DNA of 64,000 bases from JAICMB01 sp963802915 (GTDB lineage: Bacteria > Acidobacteriota > Terriglobia > Bryobacterales > Bryobacteraceae). Position numbers and translations under genes: made by a program. This document shows positions 52,898-61,849 of the stretch, in pieces. The stretch is from contig CAWDKQ010000011.1 in the NCBI GenBank assembly GCA_963802915.1, positions 186,001 to 250,000 on the forward strand. The letters are read 5' to 3'. Below the pieces are notes generated by a model. The model had not been told where the DNA came from. It searched no databases and was given only the letters and a program-made list of their open reading frames with translations. Numbering within the stretch: position 1 is the first letter of the stretch; every line of letters begins with the position of its first letter.

Positions 52898-52982
52898 TGA
52901 TTGTCTCTGGCGGGCTCCAACCCGCCGTTTCCTTTAACTTGCCCGCGCTCTCTCCGAACGATCGGGCGAGCGTGAGGCTCCT

Positions 52983-53385
52983 CTACGCGGTCTGTTTTAC
53001 GGACGACCGAATGAAGCCGATTATCTCTTCCAGTGATGCGCCGGGCTGAAAGACCGCCGCAACCCCGAGCCTTCTTCAACTCCGCAGCGTCTTCATCGGG
53101 GATGATACCACCAACGAGGACTTGCACGTCATCCATGTTATTTTCGCGCAACAACTCGAGCACGCGCGGAACGATCGCCTTATGCGCGCCTGAGAGGATG
53201 GAGAGTCCGATGATCTGGACGTCCTCCTGGAGGGCGGCATTCACGATCATCTCCGGGGTTTGGCGCAGGCCGGTGTAGATGACTTCCATGCCTGCGTCCC
53301 GAAGAGCGCGCGCAATCACCTTCGCGCCCCGGTCATGTCCATCCAGACCCGGTTTTGCAACCAGCACCCGGATGTGGTTCTCCAT
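52983..53385 (-). CDS. mcmB: B12-binding subunit of acyl-CoA mutase (frameshifted near its end)
   Basis: A cobalamin-binding Rossmann domain: RVLVAKPGLDGHDRGAKVIA holds the DxHxxG cobalt ligand, followed by IGLSILSGAH and VLVGGIIPDEDA. After AELKKA the frame is off by one base (run of C at ~53065). With one base removed it continues GVAAVFQPGASLEEIIGFIR to a normal end at 52983, about 133 residues. Unrepaired it runs to 52882 with an aberrant tail. It pairs with the large subunit upstream as a two-subunit mutase. Confidence 0.8.
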
Positions 53386-53450
53386 AGCTGAATTATAGCT
53401 GTATGGCGTAGGCCATACGGCGTTCGTGGTTCGTGGTTCGTGGTTCGTCG

Positions 53451-55067
53451 TTACAGAACACTGGTCTCGGTATATGTTCCGAACACTTCCCGGAAGGCGT
53501 CGCAGATCTCGCCTATCGTGGCGTAAGCCCGGACGGCGTTCAGGATGTGGGGCATCGTGTTTTCGTGGCCTTCGGCGGCTCGGCGTAGGACGTCTAGAGT
53601 TTTCGTTACCTGAGCTTGGTCGCGGCGCGCCCTTAGCGATGCTAGTCTTTCGAACTGGTGTTTCTGGGCCGATTCGTCTATTTGAAGTAAGTCGATGCCT
53701 TTTTCGTCTTTCTCCGTGAAGGCGTTCACTCCCACTATTTTTTGGTCGCCGGTTTCTATTTCGTGTTGGTATTCGTAGCTGGCGTTTGCAATTTCGGTTT
53801 GCGGGTAGCCGCGCTCGATGGCGGCGATCATTCCACCCATGTCGTCGATCTTGCCGATGTATTCGTTCGCCCGCTTCTCGACTTCGGACGTGAGCGATTC
53901 CACGAAATAGCTGCCTCCCAATGGGTCGGCCGTGTTCGGAACTCCGCTTTCGTGGGCGATCACTTGCTGCGTTCGGAGTGCTAGCGTGACGGCTTCCTCA
54001 CTCGGCAGAGCGTAAGCTTCATCGAGCGAATTTGTGTGGAGCGATTGCGTTCCACCCAGGATCGCAGCGAGGGCCTGCATGGTGGTTCGCACCACATTGT
54101 TGTACGGCTGCTGCCACGTGAGGGAGCAGCCGGCGGTTTGGGCGTGGGTTCGGAGCTTCAAACTACGCTCATCCCTGGCGCCGAAGCGATCGCGCATGGT
54201 GTTGGCCCAGATGACGCGGGCGGCTCGAAATTTGGCGATCTCCTCGAAGAAATCATTGTGGGAGTTGAAGAAGAAGCTCAGCCGCGGCGCGAAGCTGTCG
54301 ACCGGCATGCCGCGATCGAGGGCCCACTCGACGTACTCGATGCCATCGCGCAGCGTGAACGCCAGTTCCTGGACGGCGGTCGAGCCGGCTTCCCGGATAT
54401 GATATCCGCTGATCGAAATGGGGTTGAAGCGCGGGACGTAATTCGTAGCGTATTCGATCACGTCGGTGACCAGGCGCATCGACGGGCGCGGCGGATAGAT
54501 GTATTCCTTTTGCGCGATATATTCTTTGAGAATGTCGTTCTGAAGAGTGCCCGATACGCGCGACCAATCGACGCCTTGTTTTTCCGCCACGGCCAGATAC
54601 ATCGCCCAAATGACCGGCGCTGGCGAGTTGATGGTCATCGAAACGGTCACGTCGCCGAGCGGGATGCCTCGGAAGAGGATTTCCATGTCCTCGAGCGACG
54701 AGATCGAGACGCCGCACTTCCCAACTTCGCCGGTGGATGCGGCGTGATCGGCATCGTAGCCCATGAGGGTCGGGAGATCGAAAGCGACGGAGAGACCGGT
54801 TTGTCCCTGGGAGAGCAGGTAGAGGTAGCGGCTGTTGGTTTCCTCCGGTGTGGCGAAGCCGGAGAACTGGCGCATTGTCCACAACTTACCGCGATACATC
54901 GTTTCATGGATGCCGCGCGTGTAGGGGAATTCTCCGGGCGCTGGAAGCGGGCCGGACGGCGCGTCGCCGGGGCCGTAGACCGCTTTTACGGGGATTCCAC
55001 TGAGGGTTTTGAACCTGCGTTCCACCTGCGAACGGACCGGGATCGCAGGTGCTAAGGGTTGCGCCAT
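53451..55067 (-). CDS. mcmA: acyl-CoA mutase large subunit (methylmalonyl-CoA mutase-like)
   Basis: A 538-residue TIM-barrel catalytic subunit without a B12 domain: YRGKLWTMRQFSGFATPEET, GLSVAFDLPTLMGYDADH, GTLQNDILKEYIAQKEYIYP, PSMRLVTDVIEY, ISISGYHIREAGST and SLHTNSLDEA. The active-site tyrosine of methylmalonyl-CoA mutase (RQY) is Phe here (RQF), as in isobutyryl-CoA mutase, while the carboxylate-binding Arg (PSMR) is kept. The substrate is therefore uncertain. It lies 65 bp upstream of the B12 subunit gene on the same strand; together they form a two-subunit enzyme. Confidence 0.88.
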   Translation of the reverse strand: MAQPLAPAIPVRSQVERRFKTLSGIPVKAVYGPGDAPSGPLPAPGEFPYTRGIHETMYRGKLWTMRQFSGFATPEETNSRYLYLLSQGQTGLSVAFDLPTLMGYDADHAASTGEVGKCGVSISSLEDMEILFRGIPLGDVTVSMTINSPAPVIWAMYLAVAEKQGVDWSRVSGTLQNDILKEYIAQKEYIYPPRPSMRLVTDVIEYATNYVPRFNPISISGYHIREAGSTAVQELAFTLRDGIEYVEWALDRGMPVDSFAPRLSFFFNSHNDFFEEIAKFRAARVIWANTMRDRFGARDERSLKLRTHAQTAGCSLTWQQPYNNVVRTTMQALAAILGGTQSLHTNSLDEAYALPSEEAVTLALRTQQVIAHESGVPNTADPLGGSYFVESLTSEVEKRANEYIGKIDDMGGMIAAIERGYPQTEIANASYEYQHEIETGDQKIVGVNAFTEKDEKGIDLLQIDESAQKHQFERLASLRARRDQAQVTKTLDVLRRAAEGHENTMPHILNAVRAYATIGEICDAFREVFGTYTETSVL

Positions 55068-55141
55068 AATTCATGGTACCGCCCCGACCATTAGCCTACA
55101 CGCGTGGGCTATTTCGCGCGTCATAATGGTTGTACAAGCGT

Positions 55142-55615
55142 ATGCAGGTCACACGTCGAAGAAAAAACTCCAGCGGCTTCTCGCTGATCGAGCTGCTGAT
55201 CGTAATCGCGATCATTTTGATCATTGTCGGTATCGCCGTGCCGAAGTTCAACAGCGCGCGCATGAACGCCAATGAGACGGCGGTAATCAACGAGATCAAG
55301 AGTATTCATACCGCGCAGACGCAATATCTGTCGCAGTTCGGCAAGTTTGCCGCTACTCTTGCGGAGCTTGGTCCTCCGGCGAGCGGCGGACCGGGTCCCC
55401 AGGCCGCGGATCTTCTGCCGAACAGCCTGGTGTCGGGCGATAAGGATGGGTACACGTTTACGCTGACCGCGACTCCTGCCGGGTATAACATCAACGCGAA
55501 TCCGAAGACGTATAATACGACCGGCCGCAGGACGTTCTTTTCGGATCAGACGATGACGATCCATCAGAACTGGAGTAGCGAGCCGTCGAATGCGACTAGT
55601 CCTGAGATGAAGTAA
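55142..55615 (+). CDS. type IV pilin-like protein
   Basis: A 157-residue prepilin: a short basic leader (QVTRRRKNSSG), then the processing site GFSLIELLIVIAIILIIVGI with Glu5 after the cleavage Gly-Phe, and a hydrophobic helix. The globular domain is Gly/Pro-rich and contains no Cys pair. It would be cut by PilD and assembled into a type IV pilus or pseudopilus. ATG 55142 is chosen over an upstream TTG. No other pilus gene is adjacent; it is a lone pilin between two minus-strand operons. Confidence 0.88.
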   Translation: MQVTRRRKNSSGFSLIELLIVIAIILIIVGIAVPKFNSARMNANETAVINEIKSIHTAQTQYLSQFGKFAATLAELGPPASGGPGPQAADLLPNSLVSGDKDGYTFTLTATPAGYNINANPKTYNTTGRRTFFSDQTMTIHQNWSSEPSNATSPEMK

Positions 55616-55713
55616 GGGCGTCGATTCGGCAATCTGCCCTTCGCTTCACGCTCAGGGTTCCGCAACAACCGCAAAACCCCGACGGCTGATGGCCCGTTAT
55701 GGCATCGGCGCGG

Positions 55714-57324
55714 TTAAACGCCCCAGCAGTAGTCTTCGAGAACTTTCTCCACCGAGGCATCCTGCTCTGTCAGGCGCATTAGCTCTAATCGGATGGCGTC
55801 GATCAGGGCGCGCCAGCTTGCTTCGATGATGTTGTCGGATACGCCTACCGTGGTCCAACTTCTTCGGTGGTCCGACCATTCCACGAGCACTCGAACCTTG
55901 GCCGCGGTGCCTTTCTTCGAGTTCAGCACGCGCACTTTGTAGTCGGTCAATCGGACGTCGGCGATCTTTGGATACACGTTCGAGAGGCACTGGCGCAAAC
56001 AAAGGTCGAGAGCGTTCATGGGACCCTGACCGGTTGCAGTCGCGGTATGGACGCTGTCCTGAACACGCAAGGTAACGGTCGCGGTGGTTTGCGTTTCGTC
56101 TACCGTGGTCATCTTCGTCGCGACTTCGAAGCCGACTACTTCGAACAGATTCAGGCCGGGACGCAGAGCCTCACGCACCAGAAGCTCAAATGTGCCTTCG
56201 GCGGCTTCGAGCTCGTAACCTTCGTGCTCCATCTGCTTGATGCGATCGAGCAGTTCGCGGCGCGCATTGCTATCCAGACGATCTTCCAGGCCGTGCTGCT
56301 TCAGTTTGTAGAGCACGTTGCCGCGGCCGGACAGATCGCTCAGAAGAACGCGTTGGCGGTTCCCTACCGATTCGGGAGTGACGTGTTCATAGGTCGCCGA
56401 ATCCTTCAGGACGGCGCTGACGTGGACTCCGCCTTTGTGAGCGAACGCGCTACGGCCGACATAAGGCTGGTCGTTGCGCATCGGCAGGTTCGCGAGCTCC
56501 GCGATGTAGCGCGCCACGGAGCTGAGATGCGTCAGTTTGTCTCGGCCGATGGTGGTGTGGCCGAGTTTCAATTCCAGGTTGGCGATGATGGACGCGAGAT
56601 TGGCGTTGCCGCAGCGCTCGCCATAGCCGTTCATGGTGCCTTGGACGTGCGTGAATCCGGCTTCCACGGCGGCGAGCGTATTCGCCACGGCGACATCCGA
56701 ATCGTTATGCGTGTGGATGCCAAGAATGCCGTCGAAGCGCTTGCGCACTTCCGTCGCGATTTCGATGAGGCGCGGCGTGATGGTGCCGCCGTTGGTGTCG
56801 CACAGGACCAGAACATCGGCGCCAGATGACTTCGCGGCTTCGAGGGTTCGGAACGCGAATTCGGGGTTTGAGAGATAACCGTCGAAGAAATGTTCGGCGT
56901 CGTAGACTACTTCTTTGCCGTGATCCTTGAGGTACTTTACGGTCTCGGAAATCAGCGCGATATTCTCTTCTTCCGTGATGCCGAGAGCACGCTTCGTATG
57001 GAGATCCCAGCTTTTGCCGAAGATGGCGACAGCCGGCGTGCCGGCTTCAATCAGCGAGTGAACGTTGGGGTCGTGATGCACCGGGTTTTTAGCGAAACGG
57101 GTGGATCCGAAGGCGGTCAGCTTGGCGTGCTTGAGATTCAGATCGTGAGCGCGGGCGAAAAACTCCCGATCCTTGGGATTCGAGCCGGGCCAACCGCCCT
57201 CAATATAATCGATACCCAGCTCATCGAGCTTCTGCGCGATGAGGAGTTTGTCCTCGAAAGAGAAAGAGACGGCTTCGCCTTGAGTGCCGTCCCGGAGAGT
57301 GGTATCGAATGTAAAGATCCGCAT
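55714..57324 (-). CDS. cimA: (R)-citramalate synthase
   Basis: A 536-residue DRE-TIM metallolyase. The barrel starts FDTTLRDGTQGEAVSFS, then IDYIEGGWPGSNPKDREFF, VVYDAEHFFDGY, LCDTNGGTITPRLI and GIHTHNDSDVAVANTLAAVE (metal His pair). The C-terminal LeuA dimerisation/allosteric domain has VGFEVATKM. The AEHFFDGY and CDTNGG forms mark CimA rather than LeuA. It condenses pyruvate with acetyl-CoA for threonine-independent isoleucine synthesis. It is the last gene of the ilv operon, 13 bp after ilvC; the start ATG 57324 follows the ilvC stop. Confidence 0.92.
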   Translation of the reverse strand: MRIFTFDTTLRDGTQGEAVSFSFEDKLLIAQKLDELGIDYIEGGWPGSNPKDREFFARAHDLNLKHAKLTAFGSTRFAKNPVHHDPNVHSLIEAGTPAVAIFGKSWDLHTKRALGITEEENIALISETVKYLKDHGKEVVYDAEHFFDGYLSNPEFAFRTLEAAKSSGADVLVLCDTNGGTITPRLIEIATEVRKRFDGILGIHTHNDSDVAVANTLAAVEAGFTHVQGTMNGYGERCGNANLASIIANLELKLGHTTIGRDKLTHLSSVARYIAELANLPMRNDQPYVGRSAFAHKGGVHVSAVLKDSATYEHVTPESVGNRQRVLLSDLSGRGNVLYKLKQHGLEDRLDSNARRELLDRIKQMEHEGYELEAAEGTFELLVREALRPGLNLFEVVGFEVATKMTTVDETQTTATVTLRVQDSVHTATATGQGPMNALDLCLRQCLSNVYPKIADVRLTDYKVRVLNSKKGTAAKVRVLVEWSDHRRSWTTVGVSDNIIEASWRALIDAIRLELMRLTEQDASVEKVLEDYCWGV

Positions 57325-57337
57325 AACGCTATTTACC

Positions 57338-58378
57338 CTACTTGGATGCTGAGGCAACCTGGTCCACTGGGACGCCGGCTTCCTTTTTCTTTTTTAAGAA
57401 CGTCATCATTTCCCGTAGTCCGCTGCCGACCCGCTCAACAGGCTGGTCGCGAGCCGCTTCCCTCATGGCGAGGAATCTGTGGCGTCCGGTTTTGTTTTCT
57501 TTGATCCATTCGCGGGCGAACTGGCCGGATTGAATCTCCGACAGAATCTTGCGCATTTCGGCGCGTGTTTCGTCGTTGACGATGCGCGGGCCACGAGTGT
57601 AGTCGCCGTACTCGGCGGTATCCGAAATCGAATAGCGCATGTAGGCGAGGCCGCCCTCCTGGATCAGGTCAACGATGAGCTTCAGCTCATGGAGACATTC
57701 GAAATAAGCGATTTCAGGGGCGTAGCCGGCATCGACCAGCGTTTCAAAGCCGGCACGAATGAGCTCGCTGGCCCCGCCGCAAAGGACGGCTTGTTCACCG
57801 AACAGATCGCTTTCGGTCTCTTCCTTGAAAGTCGTTTCAATTACGCCGGCCTTCAGGCAACCAAGCGCGAGCGCGTAAGCCAGGGCATTTTCGAGCGCAT
57901 GCCCGGACGGGTCCTGGTCAATCGCGACGAGCGCGGGAACTCCGACGCCTTCGGTGAATAGCTCACGGACACGATGGCCCGGAGCTTTCGGCGCGATCAT
58001 CGAGACGTCGACGTCGGCCGGCGGCTGGATCTGTCCGAAGTGAATGTTGAAGCCATGGGCAAACATGAGAGTCTTGCCCTTGGTCATCTGAGGCGCGATC
58101 TCCTGGTTGTAAAGATCGCCCTGGATGTGGTCCGAAACCAGAATCATGGTGGTGTCGGCGGTTTTGGCGGCATCGCTGACCGACATCACTTTGAGCCCGG
58201 CGGCTTCGGCCTTGGGGGCGCTTTTGCTGCCTTCATGCAGGCCGACAACAACGTTGACGCCGGAGTCGCGCAGATTGAGAGCATGAGCGTGGCCCTGGCT
58301 GCCATAGCCGATAATGGCGATGGTCTTATCTTTGATCGCGGCGAAGTTGCCGTCTTTTTCGTAGTAGCGGTTTGCCAT
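57338..58378 (-). CDS. ilvC: ketol-acid reductoisomerase
   Basis: A 346-residue class I KARI. The Rossmann motif is IAIIGYGSQGHAHALNLRDS, followed by GLHEGSKS (the NADPH phosphate loop), VSMIAPKAPGHRVRELFTEG, and the knotted C-terminal domain with ETESDLFGEQAVLCGG and FECLHELKLIVDLIQEGG, which hold the magnesium-binding Asp/Glu residues. It converts acetolactate and acetohydroxybutyrate to the dihydroxy acids for valine, leucine and isoleucine. It sits nine bases after ilvN. Confidence 0.97.
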   Translation of the reverse strand: MANRYYEKDGNFAAIKDKTIAIIGYGSQGHAHALNLRDSGVNVVVGLHEGSKSAPKAEAAGLKVMSVSDAAKTADTTMILVSDHIQGDLYNQEIAPQMTKGKTLMFAHGFNIHFGQIQPPADVDVSMIAPKAPGHRVRELFTEGVGVPALVAIDQDPSGHALENALAYALALGCLKAGVIETTFKEETESDLFGEQAVLCGGASELIRAGFETLVDAGYAPEIAYFECLHELKLIVDLIQEGGLAYMRYSISDTAEYGDYTRGPRIVNDETRAEMRKILSEIQSGQFAREWIKENKTGRHRFLAMREAARDQPVERVGSGLREMMTFLKKKKEAGVPVDQVASASK

Positions 58379-58387
58379 TTTAAAATC

Positions 58388-58924
58388 CTATTTGGATGCC
58401 TGAGCGGCTTCCGAGAGTCTCGCGACGGGCGGAGACAGCCGCAGCTTTTTCGATTCGAGCGAAACGGACACCGCGCCGGACCGGGTTACTTCAATTTCGC
58501 CATAGCTGCGCATGACGTCGATGAATTCGTCGAGCTTTTCGGGATCGCCGGTGGCTTCGAGCGCAAAACCTTCCGTCGACGAATCGACCACGCGGGCGCC
58601 GAAGATTTCCGCCTCCTTGAGGATGGCGGTCCGGTTCGGCATAACGGCGCGGACGCGCAGCAGTACCATCTCGCGCGTCACCGCCGGGCTTTCCGTAAGA
58701 TCCGCGGCCTGAAGCACGTTGATCAGCTTGTTCATTTGCTTGATCACCTGGCTGCGCAGAACGGGATCGACATCCACTTTGATGGTCATGCGCGACAGCG
58801 TGGGATCGAGCGTGCGCGCGACCGTGAGGCTTTCGATGTTGTAGCCGCGGGCGCTGAGCAGACCCGTGATGCGCATGAGAGCGCCGGGCTTATTTTCGAC
58901 GAGGACTGAGATGATCTGAATCAT
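58388..58924 (-). CDS. ilvN: acetolactate synthase small (regulatory) subunit
   Basis: A 178-residue protein with an N-terminal ACT domain (ISVLVENKPGALMRITGLLS, GYNIESLTVARTLDPTLSRM) and the C-terminal activation domain (REMVLLRVRAVMPNRTAILK, GARVVDSSTEGFALEATGDP). It activates IlvB and gives valine feedback inhibition by binding it at the ACT dimer interface. It starts 15 bp after ilvB on the same strand. Confidence 0.95.
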   Translation of the reverse strand: MIQIISVLVENKPGALMRITGLLSARGYNIESLTVARTLDPTLSRMTIKVDVDPVLRSQVIKQMNKLINVLQAADLTESPAVTREMVLLRVRAVMPNRTAILKEAEIFGARVVDSSTEGFALEATGDPEKLDEFIDVMRSYGEIEVTRSGAVSVSLESKKLRLSPPVARLSEAAQASK

Positions 58925-58939
58925 TTTGGGTTCACCTGG

Positions 58940-60704
58940 TCACGCGGTCACGGGCTGCGGCGGTTTCAACACCATTTCGTTGACGGCGGCGCCGGCCGGA
59001 ACCATCGGATAGACGTTTTCAAACGGTGTCACGCGGATGTTCAAAAGATACGGGCCGGGTTCGGCGACGGCTTCTTCAAGCGCGGAACGAAGCTGATTGG
59101 GATGGTCGATGGTGCGGCCCTTGAAGCCGTAGGCGCCGGCGAGCTTTTCGGCATCCGGGAAAGTGTCGAGTTGCACCGAAGAAAGACGGTTGTTATAGAA
59201 CAGCTCCTGCCACTGCCGAACCATGCCGAGATGTCCATTGTTTACGACGATGATCTTAATTGGCAGCGCGTGGTTCGCGATGGTGGCAAGCTCCGGGACC
59301 GACATTTGGAATCCGCCGTCGCCGACGATAGAAAACACCAGCTTGTCGGGACGGGCGAACTGTGCGCCGACGGCGGAGGGCAAACCGAATCCCATAGAGC
59401 CGAGCCCGCCGGAGTTGAGCCACAGCCGCGGCTCATTGAATCCGATGAACTGCGCGGCCCACATCTGATGCTGGCCGACATCCGAAGTTACAAGAGCCTG
59501 ACCGCCGGAGAGACGATCGATTTCGACCATGACATGCTGCGGTTTGATTTCGGTGGCGGAGAATTCCGGCGTGAGCGGATGCTCATCCTTCCACTCGCGG
59601 ACCTGACGCCACCAGGCCTGGCGCGCGGCCGCTTTCTTGGGGCGTTCCTCGGCTTCGATTTCCTTGAGCACTTTGGTCAGCTTCGAAAGCACTCGTTTCA
59701 CGTCGCCGACGATGGGAAGATCGGCGGTGCGATTCTTTCCGATTTCGGCCGGATCGATATCGACGTGAATTACTTTGGCATGCGGAGCGAATGCAGAGAG
59801 ACGGCCCGTGACGCGATCGTCGAAGCGCGACGCCGAGCGCGATCAGAAGATCGGTCTTGGTCATGCCCATGTTGGCGGCGTAGCTGCCGTGCATGCCGGG
59901 CATACTGATGAAGTTGGGATGCTTCGATGGCAGAGCGCCGAGACCCATCAGCGTGTTGACGGCGGGCGCATCGAGAGTTTCCACCAGTTCGCGCAACTCT
60001 TCCGATGCGTTCGCGGCGATGATGCCTCCCCCGGCGTAGACGAACGGGCGCTCGGCCTCGAACATCATTTGAGCGGCGCGCCGGATCTGGCCGTCGTGGC
60101 CTTCCGTGTAGACTTTGTATCCGGGTAAATGGACCGTGCTGACAGGCGAGTAGTGGTACTGGGCCTGGAAGACGTCCTTGGGGATATCGACCAGCACGGG
60201 GCCGGGACGCCCGGACGCGGCGATATAGAACGCCTCATGCACAATCTGCGGCAGATCGGCGACATTCTTCACCAGGAAATTATGCTTGGTGCAGGAGCGC
60301 GTTATGCCGAACGTGTCCGCTTCCTGAAATGCATCGCTGCCGATGAGCTTGGTGGAAACCTGGCCGGTGAGAGCGACAACCGGTATCGAGTCCATCATGG
60401 CGTCGACCAGACCGGTGACGAGGTTCGTCGCGCCGGGTCCGGATGTCGCGCAACAGACGCCGACTCTTCCCGTGGAGCGCGCGTAGCCTTCGGCGGCGAA
60501 ACAGGCGTTCTGCTCGTGCCGCACCAGGACGTGGCGGATCTGGTGATCATACAACGCGTCGTAGAGGGGGAGCGTAACGCCGCCGGGATATCCGAAAATG
60601 CAATCGACATTCTCGCGGACCAGGCACTCGAGCAGAATCTGAGCGCCGCTCATGAGTTTCGCCTCGTAGGCGGGAGCCGGCCGGGGTGCAGTTGCGTTGG
60701 ACAT
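58940..60704 (-). CDS. ilvB: acetolactate synthase large subunit (one-base frameshift)
   Basis: The gene reads as a normal ThDP enzyme of about 587 residues if one base is removed near 59830. The first part has FGYPGGVTLPLYDALY, VRHEQNACFAAEGYARSTGR, VCCATSGPGATNLVTGL and VALTGQVSTKLIGSDAFQEA. It then slips at LLIALG into an Arg/Ser-rich frame. The second part resumes with VTSDVGQHQMWAAQF and the ThDP-binding IVGDGGFQMSVPELATI...IKIIVVNNGHLGMV. It makes acetolactate and acetohydroxybutyrate. Either the sequence has an error or the allele is inactive; the rest of the operon is intact. Confidence 0.9.
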
Positions 60705-60744
60705 AGTTTTATATCGGTCGAAGACAGCTTTTTATATCGGTCCT

Positions 60745-60788
60745 AAAAGCCAAAAGGCCATCGGTGGGTTTGAACCCCGCCGATGGCC
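60745..60788 (-). terminator. attenuator terminator hairpin of the ilv leader
   Basis: On the minus strand GGCCATCGG and CCGATGGCC pair perfectly and the stem extends through CGGGG/CCCAC, followed by the U-rich CCTTTTGGCTTTT, about 40 bp before the ilvB start. It lies after the leader-peptide stop, in the place of an intrinsic attenuator. Confidence 0.75.
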
Positions 60789-60814
60789 TCGAAATCATTG
60801 ATCCGAAGTCCCTA

Positions 60815-60946
60815 TCAGGCGGGGCCGGGTACGGCGACCGCAATAATAATGGGGACGAGCTTCGAAACTCGATCAAGGGCGAGAACGACGCACGCGGGTC
60901 CCGGTAGGGCCTTCGCGCTATTCGTCGTTCTCGCCTTAGAGATCAT
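60815..60946 (-). CDS. ilv leader peptide (branched-chain amino-acid attenuator)
   Basis: A 43-residue ORF from ATG 60946 to TGA 60815 ends ACVVLALDRVSKLVPIIIAV followed by AVPGPA. Thirteen of the last 30 residues are Leu, Val or Ile, including three consecutive Ile codons. It stops about 27 bp before the terminator hairpin and about 110 bp before ilvB. That is the layout of ilvGMEDA and ilvBN leader peptides: stalling at scarce Leu/Val/Ile tRNAs would favour read-through. No family profile was run. Confidence 0.72.
   Translation of the reverse strand: MISKARTTNSAKALPGPACVVLALDRVSKLVPIIIAVAVPGPA
60878..60935 (-). promoter_or_regulatory. long-range leader stem (candidate pause/anti-antiterminator)
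   Basis: GGCGAGAACGACG (60878-60890 on the plus strand) and CGTCGTTCTCGCC (60923-60935) are perfect 13-bp inverted repeats within the leader-peptide coding region. They would form a strong early stem, as pause or 1:2 stems do in ilv/leu attenuators, and would be opened by a translating ribosome. Confidence 0.6.
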
Positions 60947-61071
60947 TCGTACGACCAGAGTAAACTATGCGGTTTGCAAATGCAAGCCTATCAGAACATT
61001 AAAAATCTTTATGTACCTGTAAGCTAACTGCCATTTGCTCTCGCATAGCTCATATGGGACACTACGTTTTT

Positions 61072-61341
61072 ATGGACTTCAACGAAATGCTTTCTCAGCT
61101 TCGGGCGGAGCGCGATCAGATTGATGCCGCCATCATCGCACTGGAGAATTTGGCCCGGGGAGGTGGCAAACGTCGTGGACGTCCACCTAAGTGGATGTCG
61201 GAGATTAACGCCGATTCCTCCGCGCCGACAGAGGATGGCAAGAGACATCCGAGGAAATTTAGCGCCGAAGCCAGAAGAAGAATGGCGGAAGCGCAGCGCC
61301 GCAGATGGGCCGCTAAACACGAAGCTCCCGCGGAAAGCTAA
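61072..61341 (+). CDS. small basic AT-hook-like protein
   Basis: An 89-residue protein: an N-terminal helix FNEMLSQLRAERDQIDAAII, then the AT-hook GKRRGRPPKW, and a basic C-terminal helix RKFSAEARRRMAEAQRRRWA. Proteins of this layout are common and abundant in Acidobacteria and are probably DNA-binding nucleoid proteins. ATG 61072 begins the conserved helix; an upstream ATG at 61054 is also possible. No ribosome site is evident. Confidence 0.65.
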   Translation: MDFNEMLSQLRAERDQIDAAIIALENLARGGGKRRGRPPKWMSEINADSSAPTEDGKRHPRKFSAEARRRMAEAQRRRWAAKHEAPAES

Positions 61342-61353
61342 ATAAGTTTTTTC

Positions 61354-61752
61354 ATGGCGACGTGCGGATTGATCGAGTACGAGAATGCCGGGCCGGAAGT
61401 GCGCGCCGTTTACGACGATATTATGGCGACCCGGCAAACGGACTCGATCAATAATTTCTGGAAAGCGCTGGCCCACGATCCCGCGACATTGCGCCGGACA
61501 TGGGAAAGCATCAAGCAGATCATGGCGCCGGGCGGGGCGCTGGATCCGTTGACGAAGGAAATGATCTATGTCGCGGTGAGCGCCACGAACCAATGCAATT
61601 ACTGCATTGCTTCCCACACGGCGTCGGCCCGCAAAGCGGGAATGTCGGATGCAATGTTTGCCGAATTGATGGCGGTTGTCGGCATGGCGAATGAGACCAA
61701 CCGGCTCGCGAGCGGATATCAGGTCGAGATTGACGAGAGATTTAAGACCTGA
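61354..61752 (+). CDS. carboxymuconolactone-decarboxylase/AhpD-like protein
   Basis: A 132-residue all-helical protein of the CMD/AhpD family. KEMIYVAVSATNQCNYCIAS followed by HTASARKAGMSD is the AhpD redox motif (CxxC with the downstream His), so it probably has peroxidase-like thiol chemistry. The start ATG is 12 bp after the AT-hook gene. No AhpC partner is adjacent. Confidence 0.88.
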   Translation: MATCGLIEYENAGPEVRAVYDDIMATRQTDSINNFWKALAHDPATLRRTWESIKQIMAPGGALDPLTKEMIYVAVSATNQCNYCIASHTASARKAGMSDAMFAELMAVVGMANETNRLASGYQVEIDERFKT

Positions 61753-61849
61753 TTTCTCACAATTCCAGAGTGAATTAATGCCCCGGGCGGCGACTGCCGG
61801 GTGCTCTTTTGCGTACGGGACGCCATTGCAGTCCCGTCCCGCGCGGGCA

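Noticed and set aside
53425..53447. Tandem GTTCGTG repeats near the mutase genes
   Set aside because: Only about three short copies; no spacer structure, so not a CRISPR and probably simple slippage.
54036..55055. 339-codon plus-strand frame antisense to the mutase large subunit
   Set aside because: Arg/Gly/Asp-rich antisense shadow; the opposite strand is an unmistakable conserved enzyme.
60783..61022. Plus-strand 79-codon frame over the ilv leader region
   Set aside because: No family and basic composition; the minus-strand leader peptide and hairpin explain the sequence better.
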